Assembly: GCA_022822125.1 (NCBI GenBank)
Contig: JAJECF010000060.1
Location: 1 to 6,640 of the forward strand
Direction of reading: 5' to 3'
Origin: Alphaproteobacteria bacterium
GTDB taxonomy: Bacteria > Pseudomonadota > Alphaproteobacteria > Bin95
Length of the DNA stretch: 6,640 nucleotides
This document shows positions 1 to 5,742 of the stretch, piece by piece. The notes beneath the pieces are model-generated. The model was not told the origin of the DNA. It saw nothing but the letters and a program-made list of their open reading frames with translations, and did not search any database. The translations under genes were made by a program, and so were the position numbers. Within the stretch, counting starts at the first letter, position 1. Every line of letters begins with the position of its first letter.

Positions 1-1095
1 GACCTCGCAGGCGGTGAGATAGAACTCCCACATCCGGCAGAAACGCTCGTCATACATCTCAAGCGCACGCGCACGGTTCGAAACAAAACGCTCCCGCCAT
101 GCGCGCAGCGTCTTCGCATAATGGCGCTTCAACACCTCTATGTCCGTCACCAGCAAATGCTGCTCCTCTATCGCGGGCATCAGTTCCGAAAGCGTCGGCA
201 CATAGGTGCCGGGAAAGATGTAGCGCAAGATCCAGGGATTGACCGGGCCGGGCGTGTCGTAGCGGCCGATAGTGTGAACCACCGCTACGCCGTCTTCCGT
301 CAACAACTCACGCACCTTACCGAAAAACTCCCGGTAATGACCCAGACCAACATGCTCAAGCATACCCACAGACACAATCCGCTCGTAACGTCCCCCCTCC
401 TCGCGGTAGTCCTGCAATTTGAAACGAACCCGCTCCGACAGCCCCGCCTCCGCCGCGCGCGCAGTCGACAGCCCATGCTGCTCGTGGCTCAGCGTCACGC
501 CCGTCACATCCACTTCCGCCTGCTGCGCCAGATAGAGGCCCAGACCGCCCCAGCCCGACCCGATGTCCAGAACACGATCCCCCGGACGCAGCAGAAGCTT
601 CGCCGCAAGATGCGTCTTCTTGCGCCGCTGCGCCGTCTCGATATCGTCATTGTCCGATGCGAAATAGGCGCAGCTGTATTGCCGGTCGCTGTCCAGGAAC
701 AGATCGAACAGCTCCGGCTTCAGGTCGTAATGATGCGAAACCTTGCGACGCGCCGCTCCGACCGGGTTGTGCGTGCGAAGGCGGCCAAGCAGCTTCCGGC
801 CAAGAGCCGCGGGCCCCGTGGAGCGGCCGAGATGCGCTTCGCGGCGGTTGACGACCAGAATGGTGAGGAAGTCGAAGAGCGTGCCGTCCTCGACCGTCAG
901 CCGCCCGTCCATATAGGCCTCGCCCACCGCGAGCGCCGGGTTGCGGAACATGGCGCGCGATACCGAAGGATCGTGCAGGCGGATGGCGGCCGAGGGCCCG
1001 CCTGCGCCTCCCATGCTTTGCGCGCGACCGCGCGGGTCGATGACAGTCAGCCGACCGAATTTGACGAGCCGGCGCAGCAACGACGCGAACAGCAT
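1..1095 (-). CDS. cfa: Cyclopropane-fatty-acyl-phospholipid synthase-like SAM methyltransferase (3' end cut by window edge)
   Basis: Enzymes of this family transfer a methylene from S-adenosylmethionine onto the cis double bond of unsaturated acyl chains in membrane phospholipids. The frame is open from ATG at 1095 to base 1, giving 365 residues without a stop. Family members are about 380-420 aa, so some tens of C-terminal residues are missing. Residues 1-120 form the N-terminal domain. SAM motif I, VLDIGSGWGG, is at 175-184. Residues matching the known E. coli Cfa active site are all present: C142 in QYSCAYF, E247 in GMLEHVG, H274 and I276 in VVHTIG, and Y326 in HYAKTLRAW. A catalytically competent enzyme is therefore likely, although related S-adenosylmethionine fatty-acid methyltransferases share this fold. 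The gene lies 50 nt behind rplI and may be co-transcribed with it. Its only Shine-Dalgarno candidate, AGGA, is just 3 nt from the ATG. Codon use shifts towards T-ending codons in the C-terminal half. Confidence 0.93.
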   Translation of the reverse strand, partial: MLFASLLRRLVKFGRLTVIDPRGRAQSMGGAGGPSAAIRLHDPSVSRAMFRNPALAVGEAYMDGRLTVEDGTLFDFLTILVVNRREAHLGRSTGPAALGRKLLGRLRTHNPVGAARRKVSHHYDLKPELFDLFLDSDRQYSCAYFASDNDDIETAQRRKKTHLAAKLLLRPGDRVLDIGSGWGGLGLYLAQQAEVDVTGVTLSHEQHGLSTARAAEAGLSERVRFKLQDYREEGGRYERIVSVGMLEHVGLGHYREFFGKVRELLTEDGVAVVHTIGRYDTPGPVNPWILRYIFPGTYVPTLSELMPAIEEQHLLVTDIEVLKRHYAKTLRAWRERFVSNRARALEMYDERFCRMWEFYLTACEV

Positions 1096-1111
1096 CGGTC
1101 CTGCTCTCTCC

Positions 1112-1139
1112 CTTCTCCCGGCGCGCCGCCTGCCGGAAG
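1112..1139. other. Inverted repeat between rplI and cfa
   Basis: CTTC (1112-1115) and CGGC (1119-1122) pair with GCCG (1132-1135) and GAAG (1136-1139) around a 9-nt GC-rich loop, with a 3-nt bulge on one side. It fills most of the 50-nt gap. No T-run follows on the minus strand, so it is not a classical intrinsic terminator. It could be an attenuating or mRNA-stabilising hairpin, or chance in GC-rich DNA. Confidence 0.3.
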
Positions 1140-1145
1140 AGGAGC

Positions 1146-1754
1146 CTAGCTTGCCTGGGCCGGCTCCTCCGCCGCCGCGTCCGCCGGCGCGGCGTCGCCT
1201 CCGTCCTCGGGGCCGCCGAAGAACTCTGACAGCCCGCTCTCGAAACGATAAGCGTCCTCGTCGTCCACCGCCAGCACATCCTCGCCGCGCGCCTGCGCTT
1301 CCGCCTCGTCGAGCGTGCGGGCGACATTGGCGGTAATCGGCGCCTGGACCTCGGGATGCAGCTGCACGATAATTTCATGCACGCCGAGCGACTTGATCGG
1401 CTGCGGCAGACGAAGCTGCCGACGGTCGATCTCGAGCCCCGCCTCGCTCGCGGCCTCAGCGATGTCGCGCACCGTGACCGACCCGTAGAGGTGGCCCGTA
1501 TCGCCGGCGCGGCGGATCAGCGTGACGCTGAAGCCTTCCAGCTTCTCCCCGACCCGTTCGGCCTCGCCCTTGCGCTCCAGGTTGCGCGCTTCAAGCTCCG
1601 CGCGGCGCGCCTCGAACACAGCCATGTTCTCGGGCGTCGCTCGCAGCGCCTTCTTTTGCGGCAACAGGTAGTTCCGCGCATAGCCGGGCTTGACCGTGAC
1701 GATGTCGCCCATCAGCCCCAGGCTCTCGACCCGTTCCAGAAGGACCAGTTCCAT
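1146..1754 (-). CDS. rplI: 50S ribosomal protein L9
   Basis: L9 binds 23S rRNA at the base of the L1 stalk and reaches along the ribosome surface, where it helps maintain the reading frame. The 202-residue product has the N-terminal rRNA-binding signature GDIVTVKPGYARNYLLPQKKA at 17-37. A long charged connecting helix follows at about 45-72, then the C-terminal domain including GHLYGSVTVRDIAEA at 88-102. Bacterial L9 is usually about 150 aa. Here residues 150-202 are an Asp/Glu/Ala-rich acidic tail, a type of extension common in Alphaproteobacteria. The ATG shares one base with the TAA stop of the upstream DUF2232 gene (TAATG). A Shine-Dalgarno AAGGAGA lies 7 nt upstream inside that gene, which points to translational coupling. 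Confidence 0.98.
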   Translation of the reverse strand: MELVLLERVESLGLMGDIVTVKPGYARNYLLPQKKALRATPENMAVFEARRAELEARNLERKGEAERVGEKLEGFSVTLIRRAGDTGHLYGSVTVRDIAEAASEAGLEIDRRQLRLPQPIKSLGVHEIIVQLHPEVQAPITANVARTLDEAEAQARGEDVLAVDDEDAYRFESGLSEFFGGPEDGGDAAPADAAAEEPAQAS

Positions 1755-2695
1755 TACTCATTCTCCTTCGGACCGCCCCCCAGCCGGGCGCGCAAACCGA
1801 TATAGGGCTCTGCAAGGCCCAGCGCCGCAACCAGCGCGAGCGGCCAGGCCATGACGAGCCCCAGCAGATAGAAACCGACCAGCCAGACCGTCCGCCCCGG
1901 CAGCCGGGCCGCCACGGCATGGACGACGGCAAGCCCCTGCAGCAGGAACGGAACGGCAAAGACGATGGCCAGATTCCGGCCGATATACTCCAGCGCTCCG
2001 CTCGCGGCAATCCCGGCGAAGCAGGAAAGGCCGAGCGCGTAAAGCGGCCATGCCGGAAGCGTCATGCCGCGCCACGGGGGCGACGGCCGCCGCGCGATGG
2101 CGAGGCGCGCGGCAATGGCCTGGCCGAGCACACCGTCCAGCGCGAGCGTGAGGAAAAGCAGCGCCGCGGCGAAGCCGGGCAGGAACTGGGCGGCGCGTTC
2201 CGGCAGGCCCTGCTCCCGGGCCCGCTCCGCGATATCCGGCGGCATGCCGGCGTCGAGAACCGCCTCGATCGTCCGCTGCACCTCCAGGCGCGGATCGACG
2301 CCCTCGAGAAGGGCCACCGCAAACATCGCCAGCAGCGCCGCCGCCGCCAGCGCCGTCAGCGCCGCAACGAGGCGGCCCGGCGGATACCATTCGACGCCCC
2401 CCTGCCCGTCGGGACGGTTCAGCAAGGCCTGCCGGCAGAGCACCGCGACCGGAAGCCCGATGATGAGCGCGAAATAGCCGGCTGCGAACGACCCGACGAT
2501 TCCGGCGACCGTGGCGGCCCCGATAAGCGCCGCCGCCGCCGCCGGCAGCCAGCCGAGGGAAAGCCCGACCAGGAAGAGCGGCGCCGCGGAGAAATAAGCC
2601 AGCAGCGCCGCGCCCAGGGAGCCTGCGACGATGGAGCCGAAGAGCGCGCCGGCGGCCAGCCCGCCAACGGTCAGGAGGATGAGATCCTTTCCCAT
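1754..2695 (-). CDS. DUF2232 (YybS-like) multi-spanning inner-membrane protein
   Basis: This is a 313-residue, strongly hydrophobic protein of unknown function. By eye there are about eight membrane segments: residues 5-35, 38-58, 60-88, 108-131, 172-198, 213-233, 240-263 and 269-295. Segments four and five are separated by a hydrophilic loop (about 132-170) with charged helical character (DPRLEVQRTIEAVLDAG). A short basic/acidic tail ends in PKENE. I assign it to DUF2232 from its composition, its length and its place between rpsR and rplI, where alphaproteobacterial genomes carry this family. Bacillus YybS, a related protein, also sits near rplI. The gene starts 28 nt after rpsR with a weak Shine-Dalgarno and overlaps rplI by one base, so it is a fixed member of the ribosomal operon. 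No catalytic motif is evident. A transporter-like or membrane scaffold role is possible but unproven. Confidence 0.82.
   Translation of the reverse strand: MGKDLILLTVGGLAAGALFGSIVAGSLGAALLAYFSAAPLFLVGLSLGWLPAAAAALIGAATVAGIVGSFAAGYFALIIGLPVAVLCRQALLNRPDGQGGVEWYPPGRLVAALTALAAAALLAMFAVALLEGVDPRLEVQRTIEAVLDAGMPPDIAERAREQGLPERAAQFLPGFAAALLFLTLALDGVLGQAIAARLAIARRPSPPWRGMTLPAWPLYALGLSCFAGIAASGALEYIGRNLAIVFAVPFLLQGLAVVHAVAARLPGRTVWLVGFYLLGLVMAWPLALVAALGLAEPYIGLRARLGGGPKENE
1762..1768 (-). promoter_or_regulatory. Ribosome binding site of rplI inside the DUF2232 gene
   Basis: Minus-strand AAGGAGA lies 7 nt before the rplI ATG and within the last codons of the upstream gene. It fixes the L9 start and allows re-initiation across the TAATG junction. 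Confidence 0.8.
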
Positions 2696-2723
2696 CCGAC
2701 CCGCGCGGGCCGTCGTCCCGGAC

Positions 2724-2960
2724 CTACTTTACGACGTAGGGCAACAGCGCCATGAAGCGCGCGCGCTTGATCGCCCGCGCGAGCTCGCGCTGCTTCTTCG
2801 CCGAAACGGCGGTGATCCGGCTCGGCACGATCTTGCCGCGCTCGGACAGGAACCGCTGAAGCAATTTCACGTCCTTGTAGTCGATCTCCGGCGCATTGGG
2901 GCCCGAGAAGGGGCAGCTCTTGCGGCGGCGGAAGAACGGACGGCGCGGCGCAGCGTTCAT
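2724..2960 (-). CDS. rpsR: 30S ribosomal protein S18
   Basis: S18 pairs with S6 on the platform of the 30S subunit and contacts 16S rRNA. The 78-residue product is full length for the family. It starts with the basic stretch [15 protein letters not shown] (6-20). The S18 signature follows, including [19 protein letters not shown] at 26-44 and the helix [22 protein letters not shown] at 55-76. The single Cys16 means the Cys-rich zinc-ligand set of some bacterial S18 proteins is absent. The ATG overlaps the TGA of rpsF by 4 nt (ATGA) and is preceded by GGAGG with 7-nt spacing. This shows translational coupling, which suits two proteins that act as a heterodimer. No ssb or priB gene intervenes between rpsF and rpsR, in contrast to Firmicutes and enteric bacteria. 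Confidence 0.98.
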   Translation of the reverse strand: MNAAPRRPFFRRRKSCPFSGPNAPEIDYKDVKLLQRFLSERGKIVPSRITAVSAKKQRELARAIKRARFMALLPYVVK

Positions 2961-3394
2961 TGGGCGGCCTCCGATGCAACGGCGGGCGCGGCCTCCTGGC
3001 CGCCGCCTTCCGGTTTCCGGTCCCCGGCGTCCCGGCGCGGGCGCGCATCGCGCCGGCCGCGGTCGTCGCGCGGACGCGCCTGCAGCATCACGGACGGCCG
3101 TTCGTCCACGGCCTCGATGCTCACGGTCAGGTAGCGCAGCACGTCTTCCGACAGCCGCATCCGCCGCTCGAGTTCCGCAATCGCATCGCCCGAAGCATCG
3201 AAATTGAAGAGGACGTAATGGCCCTTGCGGTTCTTCTTGATGCGGTAGGCCAGCGTCTTCAGGCCCCAGTGTTCGCGCTTCTCGACCTTGCCGCCGAGCG
3301 ACTCCATGAGGGCCCCATAGTCGTCCGCCAGGGTCTCCACCTGTGCGGGCGACATGTCCTGACGCGCGATAAAGACATTCTCGTAAAGAGCCAT
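2957..3394 (-). CDS. rpsF: 30S ribosomal protein S6
   Basis: S6 binds S18 and the 16S rRNA platform, and with S18 can repress its own mRNA in several bacteria. The 145-residue product begins [20 protein letters not shown], a typical S6 N-terminus. The conserved core includes the [20 protein letters not shown] region (44-63) and [18 protein letters not shown] (77-94). The core ends near residue 98. Residues 105-145 are a low-complexity tail, first rich in Arg and Asp ([19 protein letters not shown]) and then in Ala, Gly and Glu; such tails are common and variable in alphaproteobacterial S6. The start is fixed by the S6 N-terminal consensus, although the Shine-Dalgarno is weak. It is the first gene of the minus-strand operon and overlaps rpsR by 4 nt. 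Confidence 0.98.
   Translation of the reverse strand: MALYENVFIARQDMSPAQVETLADDYGALMESLGGKVEKREHWGLKTLAYRIKKNRKGHYVLFNFDASGDAIAELERRMRLSEDVLRYLTVSIEAVDERPSVMLQARPRDDRGRRDARPRRDAGDRKPEGGGQEAAPAVASEAAQ
2968..2972 (-). promoter_or_regulatory. Ribosome binding site of rpsR inside rpsF
   Basis: Minus-strand GGAGG lies 7 nt before the rpsR ATG, within the final codons of rpsF (SEAAQ). It supports the chosen start over any longer reading through the upstream frame. Confidence 0.8.
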
Positions 3395-3434
3395 TGTCGA
3401 TGCGTTTCGTCCGGTAAGTTGCACTGGGAGCGCG

Positions 3435-3462
3435 GTTATACACGAACCCGCACCGCGCGCAA
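3435..3462 (-). promoter_or_regulatory. Probable sigma-70-type promoter of the rpsF operon
   Basis: On the minus strand a good -10 box, TATAAC (3440-3435), is preceded after 16 nt by TTGCGC (3462-3457). Transcription would start near 3428, leaving a leader of about 33 nt before the rpsF ATG. The -10 box is an AT island in GC-rich DNA. The -35 box is a partial match, so start mapping is needed. Confidence 0.55.
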
Positions 3463-3492
3463 GCCGCCGGAATGCGCCCCCGGAAAGCACTC

Positions 3493-3521
3493 TTGACAGA
3501 CCCCGCCGCCGCGCCTTGATT
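3493..3521 (+). promoter_or_regulatory. Probable sigma-70-type promoter of fabD
   Basis: A perfect TTGACA -35 box (3493-3498) is followed after 17 nt by TTGATT (3516-3521), which matches the -10 consensus at three positions. Transcription would start near 3528. That leaves a leader of about 25 nt, consistent with the GTG start at 3554 and making the upstream GTG at 3530 unlikely. Back-to-back promoters for fabD and rpsF share this 159-bp region. Confidence 0.55.
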
Positions 3522-3543
3522 GCAGTTCGGTGACGGGGCATCC

Positions 3544-3550
3544 GGAGGGG
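3544..3550 (+). promoter_or_regulatory. Ribosome binding site deciding the fabD start
   Basis: GGAGGGG lies just upstream of GTG at 3554, with 5 nt between GGAGG and the start codon. The alternative in-frame GTG at 3530 has no such element and would place this sequence inside the coding region. Confidence 0.75.
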
Positions 3551-3553
3551 TTC

Positions 3554-4495
3554 GTGGCAAGAGCTTTCGTCTTTCCCGGTCAAGGCTCGCAGGCGGTCGG
3601 CATGGGCCGCGCGCTGGCGGAGGCCTCGGCGGCCGCGCGCGAGGTTTTCGAGGAGGTGGACGACGCCCTCGGGCAGGGCCTTTCCCGGCTGATGTTCGAA
3701 GGACCCGGCGACGAGCTTACCCTGACGGAGAACGCCCAGCCTGCGCTCATGGCGCACAGCATGGCGGTCATGCGCGTGCTGGAGCGCGAAGGCGGGGTTT
3801 CGCTGCCGGACGCCTGCCTCTATCTGGCGGGGCATTCTCTCGGCGAATATTCGGCGCTGACGGCCGCCGGCGCCTTCCGGCTCGCCGACACCGCCAGGCT
3901 CCTCAAACTGCGCGGCCGGGCGATGCAGAGCGCCGTGCCGGTGGGCGCCGGGGCGATGGCGGCGCTTCTCGGCCTCGATTTCGAGCAGGCAGCGGAGGTC
4001 GCGCGCGACGCCGCGGAAGGCGAAGTCTGCGACCCGGCCAATGACAACGCTCCCGGCCAGGTCGTGGTGAGCGGCGACCGCGCGGCGGTCGAACGCGCGG
4101 TGGAACTGGCGAAGGCGCGGGGCGCGCGACGGGCGATCCTTCTGGATGTAAGCGCCCCCTTCCACTGCTCGCTGCTCCAGCCCGCCGCCGACGCCATGGC
4201 CGAGGCGCTGGGCGCCGTCGCCATGCAGGACCCCTCGGCACCGCTGGTCGCGAATGTCACGGCGCAGCCGGCGGTGCGCGCCGCCGACCTGCCGGACCTG
4301 CTGGTGCGCCAGGTGACGGCGACCGTCCGCTGGCGGGAGAGCATGACGTTCATGCGCGACAACGACGTGGACCGCGTGGTCGAGCTCGGCGCGGGCAAGG
4401 TGCTCTCCGGGCTGGCGAGGCGTATCGACCGGGAGATGTCGGGCGTCGCGGTGGAGGGGCCGGACGATATCGAGGCGCTGCTCAAGGAGCTTTGA
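3554..4495 (+). CDS. fabD: Malonyl-CoA:ACP transacylase
   Basis: FabD moves malonyl from CoA to acyl carrier protein and so supplies the extender unit for type II fatty-acid synthesis in the cytoplasm. The 313-residue product starts at GTG with [12 protein letters not shown], the family N-terminus; a frame 8 codons longer is open from GTG 3530 but is less likely. Catalytic features, with E. coli equivalents from family knowledge, are: Q10 in FPGQGSQ (oxyanion hole), nucleophile S95 in GHSLGEYS, R120 in LKLRGRAM (binds the malonyl carboxylate), H204 in APFHCSLL, and Q253 in RQVTATVRW. Length is normal (about 310 aa). In many Alphaproteobacteria fabD is followed by fabG, acpP and fabF; here a dioxygenase follows after 5 nt. 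Confidence 0.98.
   Translation: MARAFVFPGQGSQAVGMGRALAEASAAAREVFEEVDDALGQGLSRLMFEGPGDELTLTENAQPALMAHSMAVMRVLEREGGVSLPDACLYLAGHSLGEYSALTAAGAFRLADTARLLKLRGRAMQSAVPVGAGAMAALLGLDFEQAAEVARDAAEGEVCDPANDNAPGQVVVSGDRAAVERAVELAKARGARRAILLDVSAPFHCSLLQPAADAMAEALGAVAMQDPSAPLVANVTAQPAVRAADLPDLLVRQVTATVRWRESMTFMRDNDVDRVVELGAGKVLSGLARRIDREMSGVAVEGPDDIEALLKEL
4484..4489 (+). promoter_or_regulatory. Ribosome binding site of the dioxygenase inside fabD
   Basis: AAGGAG lies in the last codons of fabD, 11 nt before ATG 4501. It is only 2 nt from the in-frame TTG at 4492, so ATG 4501 is the better start. Its position implies that the dioxygenase is translated from the fabD mRNA. Confidence 0.6.
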
Positions 4496-4500
4496 CGGCC

Positions 4501-5367
4501 ATGCTGACACTCACGCCCGCCGGCAGCGGCTTCGCCAGGATTGTGGAAGGCATCGCGCTGCATGAGCGGCCGGACGCCGGGACGCGCGAGGCGCTCGACG
4601 CCGCGCTTGCCGAGCATGGCGTGCTGGTGTTCCGCCGCCAGGCGCTTTCCGAGGCGGAGCTTGCGGAGGCGGCGTCCTGGTTCGGCGCGCTGGAGCTGAT
4701 CGTGCGGGAGGACTGGGCGTCGAAACACCGGCCCGAGATCACCTATATCTCCAATATGCGCGGGCCCGGCGGCGACAATATCGGCGGCATCGGCCAGGGC
4801 GAACTCGCCTGGCATACGGACCAGTCCTACATGACGAACCCCGCCACCGGCTCGCTGCTCTATTGCGTCGAATCGCCGGCGGGCCAGGCGCCCACAAGCT
4901 GGGCCAATCTGGAAGCCGCCTATGAGGCGCTCGACGACGGCACGAAGGCCCGGATCGACGGCAGGCGGGGCATTTTCAGCTACGCCGTGCGCGTGGCCGG
5001 CTATGGCGAGATCGACAAGATGGCGGAGGCGGAGATCCGCCGGCGCACGCCCGATGTCGCCCACCCGCTGGTGCATACCCATCCCGTCACCGGCCGCAAG
5101 GCGCTCTATCTCGACCCCGGCACCATGGCGGGCATCGAGGGCATGGAGGCCGGCGAAGGCCGCGCCCTGCTGGACCGGCTGATCGCGCATGCGACCGAGC
5201 CGCGTTTCGTCTATCGCCATGACTGGCAGGTCGGCGACACCGTGCTCTGGGACAACGGTTTCCTGCTGCACCGGCGCGAGGATTTCGACCCGGCGCAGAA
5301 CCGCTGGCTGAAGCGCGCGACCTTCCGGCCCTCGCCTGCCCGGCATATCGTGCCCGGCCACGCCTGA
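4501..5367 (+). CDS. TauD/TfdA-family Fe(II)/2-oxoglutarate-dependent dioxygenase
   Basis: Members of this family use Fe(II), O2 and 2-oxoglutarate to hydroxylate small substrates such as taurine, aryloxyacetates or carnitine precursors, releasing succinate and CO2. The 288-residue product has the complete facial triad: H105 and D107 in WHTDQSY, and H257 in WDNGFLLHRREDFDP. R268 lies 11 residues after the distal His and R272 lies 15 after it. This is the same spacing as the 2-oxoglutarate-binding and substrate-binding arginines of E. coli TauD. Other family features are HGVLVFRRQ (39-47) and KALYLDPGTM (200-209). The usual WDNR motif reads WDNG. The substrate cannot be told from sequence; with a TauD-like second arginine, an anionic substrate is plausible. 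The gene begins 5 nt after fabD with its ribosome binding site inside fabD. No sulfonate transporter or regulator is nearby, so I do not call it tauD. Confidence 0.93.
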   Translation: MLTLTPAGSGFARIVEGIALHERPDAGTREALDAALAEHGVLVFRRQALSEAELAEAASWFGALELIVREDWASKHRPEITYISNMRGPGGDNIGGIGQGELAWHTDQSYMTNPATGSLLYCVESPAGQAPTSWANLEAAYEALDDGTKARIDGRRGIFSYAVRVAGYGEIDKMAEAEIRRRTPDVAHPLVHTHPVTGRKALYLDPGTMAGIEGMEAGEGRALLDRLIAHATEPRFVYRHDWQVGDTVLWDNGFLLHRREDFDPAQNRWLKRATFRPSPARHIVPGHA

Positions 5368-5382
5368 GCCCCGGACGCCGCC

Positions 5383-5712
5383 TTGGCGCTGAAGCCCCGC
5401 GTCTATATCCAGGCCTGCATCCGCGCGGCCTCGGTCCGGGGCTGCCCGGCGCAGGTGGTCCGGCGCGGCTTCGACGGGGCGGGCGCGGTGCTGCTGAAGC
5501 TCAATCGCCTGGACGGCACGGCGCAACTCCTCCGCCCGGCCTGGACCGAGGGCGACAGCCGCCGCTGGCTCGCCCGCCCGCCGGGCCCCGAGGCCGAGGC
5601 CGACGAGGAAATCGCCAGCGAAACCGCGCGGGACCCGGACCTCTGGGTGCTCGAAATCGAGGACCGCGAAGGCCGCCACCCGCTCGACGAGCCGGTGGAG
5701 CTGTTGACTTAG
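5383..5712 (+). CDS. DUF1491 family protein, function unknown
   Basis: This is a small soluble protein of about 109 residues. It resembles DUF1491, a family found mainly in Alphaproteobacteria and without known function. Recognisable parts are an N-terminal strand-helix segment (LKPRVYIQACIRAASVRG), VVRRGFDGAGAVLLKLN (25-41), WTEGD (54-58), and DPDLWVLEIEDREGRHPLDE near the C-terminus (84-103). It has no signal peptide or membrane segment. The start is uncertain: the frame holds no ATG, the TTG at 5383 gives the family-like N-terminus, and no clear Shine-Dalgarno precedes it. It lies 15 nt after the dioxygenase stop, in the same reading frame, with no stop in the gap, so translation may depend on re-initiation or coupling. 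Confidence 0.8.
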   Translation: MALKPRVYIQACIRAASVRGCPAQVVRRGFDGAGAVLLKLNRLDGTAQLLRPAWTEGDSRRWLARPPGPEAEADEEIASETARDPDLWVLEIEDREGRHPLDEPVELLT

Positions 5713-5725
5713 GGAGGCTACCTCC
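5713..5725. other. Small hairpin between converging genes
   Basis: GGAGG, a 3-nt loop CTA and CCTCC form a perfect 5-bp stem directly after the DUF1491 stop, within the 30-bp gap between two convergent genes. A second short repeat, CGGC/GCCG, follows at about 5725-5739. Neither has a T-run, so a terminator role is only a possibility. Confidence 0.3.
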
Positions 5726-5742
5726 GGCTGCGTCCTGCCGCG

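Noticed and set aside
121..1149. Long open frame on the plus strand opposite the cyclopropane synthase
   Set aside because: Its translation is Arg-, Gln- and His-rich without family motifs, while the minus strand carries a complete set of methyltransferase active-site residues. It is an antisense shadow in GC-rich DNA.
1919..2755. Plus-strand open frame opposite the DUF2232 gene
   Set aside because: Its product is dominated by Arg, Gly and Gln, the mirror of Ala/Leu-rich membrane codons. The minus-strand frame has coherent membrane segments and tight operon junctions.
3530..3553. Upstream GTG start for fabD
   Set aside because: It lacks a Shine-Dalgarno, lies almost on the predicted transcription start, and adds eight residues absent from the family N-terminus. 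GTG 3554 has GGAGGGG just upstream.
4492..4500. TTG at 4492 as the dioxygenase start
   Set aside because: It is only 2 nt from the ribosome binding site and adds three residues. ATG 4501 is better spaced.
3395..4510. In-frame upstream extension of rpsF across the promoter region and part of fabD
   Set aside because: The family N-terminus MALYENVF marks the start at 3394. The extension lies opposite fabD and reads as low-complexity sequence.
3820..5679. Very long minus-strand open frame (over 600 codons) opposite fabD, the dioxygenase and DUF1491
   Set aside because: It spans three recognisable plus-strand genes and their junctions, has Arg/Ala-rich composition and no motif. High GC explains the lack of stops.
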